From: Phaeosaccion multiseriatum
Lineage: Eukaryota; Ochrophyta, other classes
Assembly (NCBI GenBank): GCA_965112735.1
Contig: OZ218965.1
Span: 1,922,001 to 1,986,000 of the forward strand
Reading direction: 5' to 3'
Length of the DNA: 64,000 nucleotides
Every line of letters starts with the position of its first letter. Position 1 is the first letter of the stretch. Below the pieces are notes generated by a model, which did no database searches, had not been told where the DNA came from, and saw only the letters and a program-made list of their open reading frames with translations. Shown one piece after another: positions 1 to 12,520 of this stretch. The translations under genes were made by a program, and so were the position numbers.

Positions 1-1426
1 CCCTCACTCGACCAATTGTCGTATCTTGGCCTGTGAGAAGCCACTGCGAGCTCAGGGAAAGAAGAGGGAGCGAGGGAGGGAGGGAGTGAGCGGGTGCGTG
101 CGTGGGTGGATGCGTGGGTGGGAACGTGCGTGCGTGCGTGTGTGCGTGCGTGAGTGAGTGAGTGAGTGACGAATGAATGAATGAGTGCGCGTGCGTGCGT
201 GAGTGAGTGAACGAGTGGGTTAGCTAGGGTGTGAGTGAGTGAGTGAGTGAGCGTGTGCGTGCGTTTGTGGGTGGATGCCACACTGTCACACTGGTGGAGT
301 GTTTGCATGATAAGTGGGTGCCTGAGAAGTGGGGAGTGAGGACGAGGAGGAGTGTCAAAGCTACACCCTCCTGCGCTGTCACTCGCTGCCTGGCTGGACC
401 ACGCCTTGCACACTTTGTCTCAAGATGCTGCCCTTGCTCTACCTTATGAGGGCCTGCTGTCCAAGTGATGTTATGATGCTGAGAAACGAAGTTTTCAAAG
501 GGTTGTTAGAGAGAGAGAGGCCCTAGCCAAAGGAAGGGCCCAGCAGAGGAAACTTGGGGTCCCCTAGCTAGGCCAGGACCCAACAGAGGTAGGTTAGGGG
601 TTTTGAGCTCCCCCTAGGCCTAGCTAGGCCAGGGACCTGCGTCTCTAAACCTAGACCAATAGGCCGGTCTGGAACCGAGGAGGGGAATCGGAGGGCTACC
701 ATGATCGTGTAAGTTGGGCGTATGTTTGGTTTCACAGCTGGCACTTCTCTTCTCTGATTCGTTCGATGTTTGCACGGCTAAGTATGTTCTTTACAGGGCC
801 TAGGCCAGGAGCCTGCGGCTCCTCTAGGCCGGCCGAATTTAGACCTAGGCCAATATTGGGAGATTCTTCTCTGTCAGTCTCTTCAAGCACTGTCAGTTGA
901 TTACTAATATTAAGTCAATAAATAATTCTTCTCGTGTTTCAAATTTCTTCTCTCTGGTTCGTTGACTCCTTCTTAACTCTAGTACCTCTTCTCGTCCTCT
1001 CCATCCCACTGCTAAATACGGCCTAGGCCATGGGCCTGCGCCACATAGGCCGGTCTGTGGCCGAGGAGGGGTACCAATCGTGTAAGAAGTTGGGTTAGTT
1101 TCACAGCTGGTACAGTACTTGCTTCTCGCGATTCGAGAATATACTGAAATGGTTCTTTGCACGGATAGCTACGTTCTTTGCAACGGCATCACCATGTTAT
1201 ATTGTATATGCACCCCAATTCAGTAAAATGTATGCGAACTACCTACTCGGCCCATTCTGTATTCTGGCGGGTTGTTATGCTGGGCACGCAATTATGGAGG
1301 GGGGTGCTTGCTCGAAGCTCGAGGAACACAAATTAGGCTTGAATGCAGTGGTGGTACAATCACAAACACAAGAACAAGAAGGAAATATTTGCAAAAAGCA
1401 CGACAGGATATCTACGACAAGCCAAC
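1..1426. other. Upstream region of gene A1, no gene seen
   Basis: Positions about 60-260 are a degenerate GTGAGTGAGTGA / GTGCGTGC simple repeat. Positions 530-850 and 1010-1070 contain repeated palindromic words built on CTAGGCC, such as CCTAGCTAGGCC and GGCCTAGGCC. The remainder is presumably promoter and 5' UTR of A1. No convincing coding exon was found on either strand. Confidence 0.6.
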
Positions 1427-4400
1427 ATGAAGATGAAGATGCACCTGCTGCCTGTGTGCGCGGTGCTTTGCGCCCTGCTTCCGGCACGTCTCGTCCAGGG
1501 ACAAACATGTAAGAGAGCGAGGAGGATGCAAAAGGCAGGGTGGGAGTGGGCAGCCACTGGTTGGGGAGGAGCAGGCAGCCAGCGCCGCAGCAGCAGCGAT
1601 GGCCCGTGGCCCGCTACCCTCCTGGCTGCTGTTCTGAATGACCGGCCTCCCAGCCATGGCTGGCTCATGATGCCTGAGACCTGACGCTGGCCTTCCTTCT
1701 TGTATTTGCTTGCCGCCACGCTTTGTTCCTTGGCCCTTGCTGCCTTGCCGTGGTTCTTCTGTTGTTCTTCCGACAACACCAGCTTCAACACCGGTGCGTA
1801 GCTAAGGCCTGGGAATGGTTGTGCGTGTACTCGAGTACACATACTAGTCCGGCTGCTCCAGTCATGCGGCTTTCTTTTTGCAACGACGACGTATTCTCTT
1901 CTCTCTTTAGTGTATACCCTTCTGAAAAAAACAGTCTGATCTTTCTCAGGCACAGTGTCCCTCTTTGCTCCCTTCAACACCTTGATCTTACCTCCTCCTC
2001 TCTCACCCGTCCCTCCCGTCAGGCGCTTTCGTCGTGTCAAGCCGATGCAGACGCCTTCCTGAGCATGACTGACCAGGAGCTTTTCGACATGCAAGACTCC
2101 GACAACAGGATTGGCGAATACTGCTACAACCGACAAATCTCTAGCAGCTCTGCTGCCTGCAACTACTATGTCCTAGCGGTACCGAGCGCCACTCATTCCG
2201 GCTGGCCCCGCACCACCCCAGGCGACGCAGGGACGGGCTGTGTGTATGAGGGTGACGGGGGCCCGACCAGGTGCTTCTTCCAGGACTCCAGCTACAATCT
2301 CACCGGGGCGGAACGCAGCTCTATGTGCACGCAGGACGTCGTGGCCAATGCGGCGGCTCAACTGCGCCATGCCATCACGAATGGAGCTTGCTGTGACGCG
2401 ACGGAGGTATGTATGTATGCATGCATGTACGTGTGTGTGTGTGCACGGGCAGGGATGGCAATCTATGGATGTACATACGCAGACGCGGATGGTGGGCAGC
2501 TCATCTGCGGCACACCCGCCCACCCCCTTTACCCACCCACCCACCCACTCACCCAGTCGCCGCGTCTGTTGGAGATGTTCCATCTGGACTCTCCCGCCTC
2601 TAATGCCCTCTCGCCCATCCTCCCCTCCTCTCTCTTATTCGTACGCTCACTGTCGGCCACAGGAACCCACGCCAGTCCCCACTCCGCCCCCTACACCTGT
2701 CCCGACAACACCGCCTCCAACACCGGTACGTCCCGAAGTGCTTAACCTTGTCGCTCTCAGCGTCTCCATGTTTGCTCACTTCAACACCTGCACCTGCGTG
2801 TGCCCCACATCCTCCTCCGCCCGTCCTCCCCTTCAGGCGCCTTCGTGTCAAGCAGATGCGGACGCCTTCCTGAGCATGACTGACCAGGAGCTGTTCGACA
2901 TGCAAGACTCCGACAACAAGATTGGCGAATACTGCTACAACCGACAAATCTCTAGCAGCTCTGCTGCCTGCAACTACTATGTCCTGGCGGTACCAAGCGA
3001 CACTCATTCCGGCTGGCCCCGCACCACCCCAGGCGACGCGGGGACCGGCTGTGTGTATGAGGGTGACGGGGGCCCGACCAGGTGCTTCTTCCAGGACTCC
3101 AGCTACGATCTCACCGGGGCGGAGCGCAGCTCCATGTGCACGCAGGACGTCGTGGCCAATGCGGCGGCTCAACTGCGTCATGCCATCACGAATGGAGCTT
3201 GCTGTGACGCGACGGAGGTATGTATGTATGCAGGCATGTACGTGTGTGTGTGTGCACGGGCAGGGATGGCAATCTATGGATGTACATACGCAGACGGATG
3301 GTGGGCAGCTCATCTGCGGCACACCCGCCCACCCCCTTTACCCACCCACCCACCCACTCACCCAGTCGCCGCGTCTGTTGGAGATGTTCCATCTGGACTC
3401 TCCCGCCTCTAATGTCCTCTCGCCCATCCTCCCCTCCTCCTTCTGCTTCGTATGCTCACTGTCGGCCACAGGAACCCACGCCAGTCCCCACTCCGCCCCC
3501 TACACCTGTCCCGACAACACCCGCTCCCACACCGGTACGTCCCGAAGTGCTTAACCTTGTCGCTCTCAGCGTCTCCCTGTTTGCTCACTTCAACACCTGC
3601 ACCTGCGTGTGCCCCACATCCTCCTCCGCCCGTCCTCCCCTTCAGGAGCCTTCGTGTCAAGCAGATGCGGACGCCTTCCTGAGCATGACTGACCAGGAGC
3701 TGTTCGACATGCAAGACTCCGACAACAAGATTGGCGAATACTGCTACAACCGACAAATCTCTAGCAGCTCTGCTGCCTGCAACTACTATGTCCTGGCGGT
3801 ACCGAGCGATACTCATTCCGGCTGGCCCCGCACCACCCCAGCCGACGCAGGGACGGGCTGTGTGTATGAGGGTGACGGGGGCCCGACCAGGTGCTTCTTC
3901 CAGGACTCCAGCTACGATCTCACCGGGGCGGAACGCAGCTCCATGTGCACACAGGACGTCGTGGCCAATGCGGCGGCTCAACTGCGTCATGCCATCACGA
4001 ATGGAGCTTGCTGTGACGCGACGGAGGTATGTATGTATGCATGTATGTGTGTGTGTACGAGCAGGGATGGCAATCTATGGGTGTACATGTAGACGTAAGG
4101 TGTGCAGCTCATAGCGGCACCACCCCACCACCCCCACCCACCCACCCAGTCGCCGCGTCTGTTGGGGATGTTCCATTTAAACCCTTGTGTACCCATCACT
4201 ACTAATACCCTCTCGCCCATCCTCGCCTCCTCCTTCTGCTTCGTACGCTCACTGTCGGCCACAGGAACCCACGCCAGTCCCCACTCCGCCCCCTACACCT
4301 GTCCCGACAACACCGCCTCCAACACCGGTACGTCCCGAAGTGCTTAACCTTGTCGCTCTCAGCGTCTCCCTGTTTGCTCACTTCAACACCTGCACCTGCG

Positions 4401-5651
4401 TGTGCCCCACATCCTCCTCCGCCCGTCCTCCCCTTCAGGAGCCTTCGTGTCAAGCAGATGCGGACGCCTTCCTGAGCATGACTGACCAGGAGCTGTTCGA
4501 CATGCAAGACTCCGACAACAAGATTGGCGAATACTGCTACAACCGACAAATCTCTAGCAGCTCTGCTGTCTGCAACTACTATGTCCTGGCGGTACCGAGC
4601 GACACTCATTCCGGCTGGCCCCGCACCACCCCAGGCGACGCAGGGACGGGCTGTGTGTATGAGGGTGACGGGGGCCCGACCAGGTGCTTCTTCCAGGACT
4701 CCAGCTACGATCTCACCGGGGCTGAACGCAGCTCCATGTGCACGCAGGACGTCGTGGCCAATGCGGCGGCTCAACTGCGTCATGCCATCACGAATGGAGC
4801 TTGCTGTGACGCGACGGAGGTAAGTATGTATGCAGGCATGTACGTGTGTGTGTGTGCACGGGCAGGGATGGCAATCTATGGATGTACATACGCAGACGGA
4901 TGGTGGGCAGCTCATCTGCGGCACACCCGCCCACCCCCTTTACCCACCCACCCACCCACCCACCCACCCAGTCGCCGCGTCTGTTGGAGATGTTCCATCT
5001 GGACTCTCCCGCCTCTAATGTCCTCTCGCCCATCCTCCCCTCCTCCTTCTGCTTCGTATGCTCACTGTCGGCCACAGGAACCCACGCCAGTCCCCACTCC
5101 GCCCCCTACACCTGTCCCGACAACACCGCCTCCAACACCGGTACGTCCCGAAGTGCTTAACCTTGTCGCTCTCAGAGTGTCCCTGTTTGCTCACTTCAAC
5201 ACCTGCACCTGCGTGTGCCCCACATCCTCCTCCGCCCGTCCTCCCCTTCAGGAGCCTTCGTGTCAAGCAGATGCGGACGCCTTCCTGAGCATGACTGACC
5301 AGGAGCTGTTCGACATGCAAGACTCCGACAACAGGATTGGCGAATACTGCTACAACCGACAAATCTCTAGCAGCTCTGCTGCCTGCAACTACTATGTCCT
5401 GGCGGTACCGAGCGACACTCATTCCGGCTGGCCCCGCACCACCCCAGGCGACGCAGGGACGGGCTGTGTGTATGAGGGTGACGGGGGCCCGACCAGGTGC
5501 TTCTTCCAGGACTCCAGCTACGATCTCACCGGGGCGGAGCGCAGCTCCATGTGCACGCAGGACGTCGTGGCCAATGCGGCGGCTCAACTGCGTCATGCCA
5601 TCACGAATGGAGCTTGCTGTGACGCGACGGAGGTATGTATGTATGCATGTA

Positions 5652-5684
<33 letters not shown>

Positions 5685-6785
5685 ATGTATGTTTGTGACC
5701 ATGGGCAGGGATGGCAATCTATGGATGTACAAGCATAGACGGATGGTGGACAGCTCATTAGCGGCACCACTCCACCCTCTCAACCCACCCATCCATCCAC
5801 CTACCCAGTCTCCACGTCTGTTGGCGATGTTCCATCTGGACTCTTGTGTACCCGCCTCTAATGCACTCTCGCCCATCCTCCCCTTCTCTTTCTGCCCCCT
5901 GCTTCCTACCCTCACTGCCGGTCACAGGAACCCACGGCAGTCCCCACCCAGACCCCTGTACCCACGCTGGTCCCCACTCCGCCCCCTATCAAGGAGATCA
6001 ACTGCGCCTCGCTGGGATGGCCGGGCAGCTGCGGCGCCTTCACCGACGCTGCGTCCTGCAACTGCTGGACCTCTTCCTCCTTCGCGTGCTCGTGGTCCGG
6101 CAACAGCTGCGGCACTGGTGGTGGTGGCGGCGGCCCTACTCCTACTCCTCCTCCACTGGCCACCAGGCCCCCGACGATGGCGCCCACGCCAGGGACCCCG
6201 CCTCCTGTCGGAGAGGTGAACTGTGCCGCGCTGGGATGGCCGGGCAGCTGCGGCGCCTTCACCGACGCTGCCTCGTGCAGCTGCTGGACCTCTTCCTCCT
6301 TCGCGTGCTCGTGGTCGGGCAACAGCTGCGGCACTGGTGGTGGTGGCGGTGGCCCTACTCCTACTCCTCCTCCACTGGCCACCAGGCCCCCGACGATGGC
6401 GCCCACGCCAGGGACCCCGCCTCCTGTCGGAGAGGTGAACTGTGCCGCGCTGGGATGGCCGGGCAGCTGCGGCGCCTTCACCGACGCTGCCTCGTGCAGC
6501 TGCTGGACCAAGTCCTCCTTCGCGTGCTCGTGGTCCGGCAGCAGCTGCGGCACTGGTGGTGGTGGCGGCGGCCCTACTCCTACCCCCCCTCCATTGGCCA
6601 CCAGGCCCCCGACGTACGCGCCCACGCCAGGGACCCCCCCTCCTGTGACTTCCCCCGAGGTGGACTGCACGCGGCTGGGCTGGGGCGGATCGTGCGGCGG
6701 TTTCACCTCCGAAGGCGAGTGCGAGTGCTGGGCATCTTCGTCCTTCGCATGCGGCTGGAGCAGCGCCGATCAGCAGTGCCACTGA
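1427..6785 (+). CDS. Secreted modular cysteine-rich protein, type A copy 1 (five C8 modules, four C6 domains)
   Basis: Twelve exons: 1427-1508, 1783-1793 (11 nt), 2023-2406, 2663-2725, 2837-3217, 3472-3534, 3646-4026, 4265-4327, 4439-4819, 5078-5140, 5252-5632, 5928-6785. They sum to 3111 nt, or 1036 residues. Residues 1-25 are a signal peptide beginning MKMKMHLLPVCAVL. Five copies of a 127-128-residue module follow (about 32-159, 181-307, 329-455, 477-603, 625-751). Each has eight cysteines and begins SCQADADAF or a variant. Modules are joined by 21-residue Pro/Thr linkers. The last exon encodes four domains of the type C-x7-GSC-GxF-C-x-CW-SSFAC-W-C separated by Pro/Thr/Gly linkers. I recognise neither domain. 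The linkers resemble those of wall-associated and carbohydrate-active proteins, so an extracellular or wall role is inferred. Internal exons are all phase 0. Confidence 0.85.
5633..5695 (+). repeat. Tetranucleotide (GTAT)n at a splice donor, gene A1
   Basis: The intron after the fifth module exon opens directly with GTATGTATGTATG and continues as an interrupted GTAT/GTGT repeat. The same array, at different lengths, starts nearly every intron that follows a module exon in the four A/B genes. Confidence 0.9.
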
Positions 6786-8714
6786 AGAGAGTGATCGCCG
6801 AGCAGCGAGGGCCAGCTGTTGCCATCAAGGGTAGTTCTTACTCGGCGGACGGCTTGTGCTCGTCTCTTACTTGTACGACTTGGAGGGGGCTGCAGCCAGG
6901 AGGGAAGGAAGGGTGTGATTGGACCGGACTGATGGCTGCACACGTTTGGGGGGTTGAGTTGTGGGGCGATTCCTGCCCAAGCTGGCGGGGCGCCGACGAG
7001 AGGGAGAGTGTGTGGAGTGGGCGCGTGTGTGCGTGCGTGCCGTGTACAATAGTTGGAAAAGCAAGATGATTTCGTATCTGTCCACGTGGTAAGATTAATG
7101 CATTTGAAGTACACATCTTCCGGTCTTGCGTCTTCCTCCTAACCCATCTAGTTTGGAGCTAGTGAACGGCCCACGCCTTGGTTCTCAAGCCACGTCTCAT
7201 ATGTATGCTCACTTCGTATACGCCTGCTGCTATTCTTGCAACAACAGTGGGAAGAGACCTTCACAAACGGAGGGGTGGAGGGCACCTTATCTCCTCCGTC
7301 ATTCTGCCTGCTGCTCCTCTTCCTCGCTGTGGCCTCCTCTCGCCGACTCTACGCTGCCGCCTTCGCTTCGTCCGTCAGCCCCGCCTCTTTCTACCCCCTC
7401 CTCTTTCTTGGTCTCTTGCTGCCCCTTCTCGGCGTTCTGCAGCCTCTGTGGCTTGAACCTCCTCCGCGCTGCTCAGGAGGGGAACTTCCATTCCTGCTGC
7501 GCTTTGTGCCGGCTGCTCCGCAGCTCCGGCAGAGCTGCTTCCCTGAGCTACCATCCCTGCGCTGCGCAGAGAGCAGCGCGATGGCGCTGACGAAGAGCCT
7601 GCATCATCCCCCGGGAGAGCTTCAGCTCTGAGAAACTCCATAGCCACGCAGATCGCTAGTACCCCCTTTGCCCCTGCATTGCGTTGCCATGGGCACAACA
7701 AAGAGAGCAGGACCGGCAGGAGTTGATCACGACTTGACATGAGCCCGATAGCGATGCCGAAGTTGCCGGCCCCCGAGGAGGTCTCTGCTCAGCTCACACG
7801 CCGCTCTGAAGGCTGAACAGTCCTGCTTGCACCAGCAGTCTCCTTCACGCACTGCGAGCTTCAGGGGAGGGTGCCAACAGCCGAGGCAGCGACTCAGAAA
7901 GAGCACCTGCTGAAACATTGCGTTGGCAGGTTGTGGATCTGATGCTGCTCGCCGTGCTCTTCGTGCTCTCCCTGCCCTCCGTGCCCTCCGTGCCCTCCAT
8001 CCTCTCGCTCCTCCTGTGGCGTGGAGGGGACAGACGGAGCTACAGGCGACTCGCTCCGCGCCCCCCGGCCCCGATCCTGAGCTCCCCCGCCCCCCTCCTC
8101 CTTTGCACCTTAGCCGCCCTCGCTCTCTTCCTCTCTCCCGTCCTCTCGTTCGGCATCCTGTTCCCCCTCACACTCTATGTGTCCTCTATCCTGGCCTCAA
8201 CATGTACATCAGGCCACAGTCCGACTTATTACTCACGCCATCGCGCGCCTCGCTCCAAAGGAGTCCAGGAGAGCGCCTGAAGCAAAGTGTGACATCTGAA
8301 CCAGGGCAAGGATTGGAGGGTTAGTTCATGCCCCCTATTCTATCTTCAGACCTCTATCCGGACACTTACCTTTTAGTATTTAGGGATCCGGCAGGTTAAT
8401 TTTAATTTGAAGGGAACCGCCTTCGGAAAGCCAGCCGTCCTGTTGCAAGTTGGTCATTCGAGTCACAGTTGGGCATACGGCGCCATTTTCTTTTTCTTTG
8501 ATCACCATTTACAACAGCAATTGTTAGACGTTACAGATCTGTTACAAGTAGTTGGTATGTTAGTCACGCAAGCATGGCTCAAGGCTGCCAATAAGGGTGG
8601 TCGGTACGATAGAAAGCTTGAAGGTGTGACTTACCGCGCTTGCACGCGATTAAACTGGCACCATGTACAGTGGCACAACCCAGACACGACACAAAAAAGC
8701 AGAACCACGACAAC
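6786..8714. other. Intergenic region between genes A1 and B1
   Basis: It holds the presumed 3' UTR of A1, a copy of a dispersed 0.4-kb repeat (about 7290-7640, listed separately) and presumed upstream sequence of B1. Open frames here are short, differ between the two duplication units and show no recognisable domain. I see no supported gene. Confidence 0.6.
7290..7640 (-). repeat. Dispersed 0.4-kb repeat, broken copy 1
   Basis: This sequence is similar to 56380-56760, where the minus strand encodes a small basic-helix protein. Here the matching frame is interrupted, and only pieces such as MEVPLLSSAEE and the AGAAEQPAQS segment survive. Related copies lie at about 11940-12330 and 19050-19400. 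It is probably a remnant of a gene or mobile sequence carried along in the duplication. Confidence 0.7.
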
Positions 8715-9618
8715 ATGAAGATGAAGATGAAGATGCTGCCGGTGTGCGCGGTCCTGTGCACCCTGCTTCCAGCACGTCTCGTCCAGGGACAAACACGTAA
8801 GAGAGCAAGGGATAACATGGACTGGTTGTTGCAAGCACTCAAGAAGACGGGTAGTGGGAGTGGGGAGGAGCAGCGCCGCAGCAGCAGCGATGGTCCATGG
8901 CCCGCTACCTTCCTGATGTCATGAATGACTGGGCTCCCATGCCTGACCTGACGCTGCCCTTGCTTTATTTCTTGCCGCCACGCTATGCTGCCGTGGTTCC
9001 TGCTGCCCTCGCTCTGCCTGCACCTGTTCCGACAACACCAGCTCCAACACCGGTACGTATGGGAATGGTCGTGGTACACAGAGACTTCTTCATGCGGCTT
9101 TCTTCATGTAGTTGTGTGCTCTCAGTGTGTGCAGTCTTATCTCCCTCAGAGGGTCCCTCTTTGCTCACTTCAACACCTTTACCTTACCTCCTCCTCTCTC
9201 GCCCGTCCTACCGTCAGGCGCCTTCGTCGTGTCAAGCAGACGCAAACGCCTTCCTGAGCATGACTGACCAGCAACTGTTCGACATGCAAGACTCCGACAA
9301 CCGGATTGGCGACTACTGCTACAACCGACAAATCTCTAGCAGCTCTGCTGTCTGCAACTACTATGTCCTGGCGGTACCGAGCGCCACTCATTCCGGCTGG
9401 CCCCGCACCACCCCAGGCGACGCAGGGACGGGCTGTGTGTATGAGGGTGAGGGGGGCCCGACCAGGTGCTTCTTCCAGGACTTCAGTTACGATCTCACCG
9501 GGGCGGAACGCAGCTCCATGTGCACGCAGGACGTCGTGGCCAATGCAGCCGCTCAACTGCGTCATGCCATCACGAATGGAGCTTGCTGTGACGCGACTCA
9601 GGTATGCATGTATGCATG

Positions 9619-9652
<34 letters not shown>

Positions 9653-11419
9653 TGTATGTATGATGATGTATGTACATATATGTATGTATGTGTGTGCACG
9701 GGCAGGGATGGCAATCTATGGGTGTGCATACGTAGACGGATGGTGGGCAGCTCATCAGCGGCACAAACGCCACCCTCTCCACCCACCCACCCAGTCTCCG
9801 CGTCTGTTGGGGATGTTCCATCTGGACTCTTGTGTACCCGCCTCTAATACACTCTCGCTCCCTCCTCTTTCTGCTTCTTACCCTCACTGCCGGCCACAGG
9901 AACCCACGCCAGACCCCACTCCTGCCCCTACAATGGTGTCCACCACGCTAGACCCCACTCCGGCCCCTACACCTGTCCCGACAACACCCGCTCCAACACC
10001 GGTACGTCCCGAAGTGCCTAACCTTGTTGCTCTCTCTCAGAGAGTCCCTCTTTGCTCACTTCAACACCTGCACCTGTGCCCCACCCCTTCTTCCGCCCGT
10101 TTTCCCCTTCAGGCGCCTTCGTGTCAAGCAGATGCAGACGCCTTCCTGAGCATGACTGACCAGGAGCTGTTCGACATGCAAGACTCCGACAACAGGATTG
10201 GCGAATACTGCTACAACCGACAAATCTCTAGCAGCTCTGCTGCCTGCAACTACTATGTCCTGGCGGTACCGAGCGCCACTCATTCCGGCTGGCCCCGCAC
10301 CACCCCAGCCGACGCAGGGACGGGCTGTGTGTATGAGGGTGACGGGGGCCCGACCAGGTGCTTCTTCCAGGACTTCAGTTACGATCTCACCGGGGCGGAA
10401 CGCAGCTCCATGTGCACGCAGGACGTCGTGGCCAATGCGGCCGCTCAACTGCGTCATGCCATCACGAATGGAGCTTGCTGTGAGGCGACTCAGGTATGTA
10501 TGTATGCATGTATGTATGTATGTATGTATGTATGTATGATGTATGTATGTATGTATGTATGTATGTGTGTTTGTGACCATGGGCAGGGATGGCAATCTTT
10601 GGATGTGCATACGTAGACGGATGGTGGGCAGCTCATCATGGCACCAGGCCACCCTTTCCACCCACCCAGTCTCCGCGTCTGTTGGGGATGTTCTGTTCCA
10701 TCTGGGCTCTTGTGTACCCGCCTCTAATACACTCTCGCCCATCCTCCCCTCCTCTTTCTGCTTCCTACCCTCACTGCCGGCCACAGGAACCCACGGTAGT
10801 CCCCACCCAGACCCCTGTACCCACGCTGGTCCCCACTCCGCCCCCTACCAAGGAGATCAACTGCCCCTCGCTGGGATGGCCGGGCAGATGCAGCGCATTC
10901 ACCGACCGTGCTTCGTGCAACTGCTGGACCTCTTCTTCCTTCGCCTGCTCGTGGTCCGGGAACAGCTGCGGCACTGGTGGCGGTGGCCCTACTCCTACTC
11001 CTCCTCCACTGGCCACCAGGCCCCCGACGATGGCGCCCACGCCAGGGACCCCGCCTCCTGCAGGCGAGGTGAACTGTGCCGCGCTGGGATGGCCGGGCAG
11101 CTGCGGCGCCTTCACCGACGCTGCCTCGTGCAACTGCTGGACCAAGTCCGCCTTCGCGTGCTCGTGGTCCGGCAGCAGCTGCGGCACTGGTGGTGGTGGC
11201 GGCGGCCCTACTCCTACTCCTCCTCCACTGGCCACCAGGCCCCCGACGTACGCGCCCACGCCAGGGACCCCCCCTCCTGTGACTTCCCCCGAGGTGGACT
11301 GCACGCGGCTGGGCTGGGGCGGATCGTGCGGCGGTTACACCTCCGAAGGCGAGTGCGAGTGCTGGGCCACTTCGTCCTTCGCATGCGGCTGGAGCAGCGC
11401 CGATCAGCAGTGCCACTGA
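8715..11419 (+). CDS. Secreted modular cysteine-rich protein, type B copy 1 (two C8 modules, three C6 domains)
   Basis: Six exons: 8715-8796, 9042-9052 (11 nt), 9218-9601, 9900-10001, 10113-10493, 10787-11419. They sum to 1593 nt, or 530 residues. The signal peptide begins MKMKMKMLPVCAVL. C8 modules are at residues about 32-159 and 194-320, separated by a longer 34-residue Pro/Thr linker. The last exon encodes three C6 Trp-rich domains. It differs from type A in module number, in DATQ/EATQ rather than DATE at the exon end, and in linker length. The first two exons, splice phases and final domain match type A, so A and B are paralogues from an older duplication. Function is unknown; an extracellular role is inferred from the signal peptide and the Cys/Pro/Thr architecture. 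Confidence 0.85.
9602..9692 (+). repeat. (GTAT)n microsatellite at a splice donor, gene B1
   Basis: The intron after the first module exon starts with GTATGCATGTATG and continues as about 90 bases of GTAT units with a short GATGATG interruption. Confidence 0.9.
10494..10570 (+). repeat. (GTAT)n microsatellite at a splice donor, gene B1
   Basis: The intron after the second module exon begins directly with GTATGTATGTATG and remains a GTAT repeat, with one TGATG interruption, for about 75 bases. Confidence 0.9.
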
Positions 11420-12520
11420 AGAGAGTGATCGCCGAGCAGCGAGGGCCAGTTGTTGCCATCAAGGGTAGTTCTTACTCGGCGGACGGCTTGTGCTCGTCTC
11501 TTACTTGCACGACTTGGAGGGGGCTGCAGCCAGGAGGGAAGGAAGGGTGTGATTGGACCGGACTGATGGCTGCACACGTTTGGGGGGTTGAGTTATGGGG
11601 CGATTCCTGCCCAAGCTGGCGGGGCGCCGATGAGAGGGAGAGTGTGTGGAGTGGGCGCGTGTGTGCGTGTGTGCGTGCGTGCCGTGCACAATAGCTGGAC
11701 AAGCAAGATGATTTCGTATCTGTCCACGTGGTAAGATTAATGCAGTTCAGGTACACATCTTCCGGTCTTGCCTCTCCCTCCGAACCCGTCTAGTTTGGAG
11801 CTAGTGAGCGGCCCAGCGCCTTAGTTCTCAAGCCACATCTCATATATTCTGCTCGTACACACCTGCTGCTATTCTTGCGACAACAGTGGGAAGAGACCTT
11901 CACAAACGGAGGGTTGGAGGGCACCTTATCTCCTCCGTCACTCTGCCTGCTGTTCCTCCTCCTCGCTGTGGCCCCCTCTCGCCGACTCTACGCTGCCGCC
12001 TTCTCTTCGTCCGTCAGCCCCGCCTCTTTCTACCCCCTCCTCTTCTTGGTCTCTTGCTGACCCTTGTCGGTGTTCCACAGCCTCTGTGGCTTGCACTCGC
12101 TCCTCCGCGCTGCTCAGGAGGGGAACTTCCATCCCTGTGGCAGCGCTTGGTCCCGGCTGCTCTGCGGCTCCTGCAGAGCTGCTCCCCTGAGCTGCCATCC
12201 CTGCGCTCGATGAAGGCCCCTGCTCATCCGTGTCTTCTGCTCCTGCTCTGCGCAGAGAGCAGCGCGATGGCGCTAACGAAGAGCCTGCATCATCCCCCGG
12301 GAGAGCTTCAGCTCTGAGAAACTCCATAGCCACGCAGATCCCTAGTACCCTCTTCGCCCCTGCATTGCGTTGCCATGGGCACACCAAGCAACGAGAGCAG
12401 GACCGGCATGAGGGAAGGTCGGCCACAGACCGGCCTATAAGCCTATGCTCTAGGCCGGACTTATCTTCAGCCAAATCTGGGCTTGACCAGGGGGGGCGAG
12501 CTCTGTATCCCCTACCGAAC
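11420..12520. other. Downstream region of gene B1, end of unit 1
   Basis: This contains the 3' flank of B1, similar to the 3' flank of A1, a second broken copy of the dispersed 0.4-kb repeat (about 11940-12330) and the junction with unit 2. The long minus-strand frame at 11938-12564 runs across the unit junction and is a decayed version of the repeat, not a supported gene. Confidence 0.6.
11940..12330 (-). repeat. Dispersed 0.4-kb repeat, broken copy 2
   Basis: It aligns with 56380-56760 and with 7290-7640. It retains segments reading AGAAEQPGPS and MEVPLLSSAEE, but the basic-helix part found at 56.4 kb is frameshifted. Confidence 0.7.

Larger units (their letters stand above)
1..12520. repeat. 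Tandem segmental duplication, unit 1
   Basis: The first bases of the window recur almost exactly at 12521, so unit 1 spans 1-12520. It contains the type A gene (1427-6785), the type B gene (8715-11419) and their intergenic DNA. The second unit begins at 12521 and matches in coding exons, introns and intergenic sequence with scattered point changes and small indels. That level of identity implies a recent duplication or ongoing conversion. The unit may extend left of the window. Confidence 0.93.

Noticed and set aside
2600-3322. Long minus-strand frames opposite the C8 module exons (and equivalents in all A/B genes)
   Set aside because: They mirror the plus-strand modules, cross their introns and have no signal peptide, domain or splice support. 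They recur only because the plus-strand exons recur.
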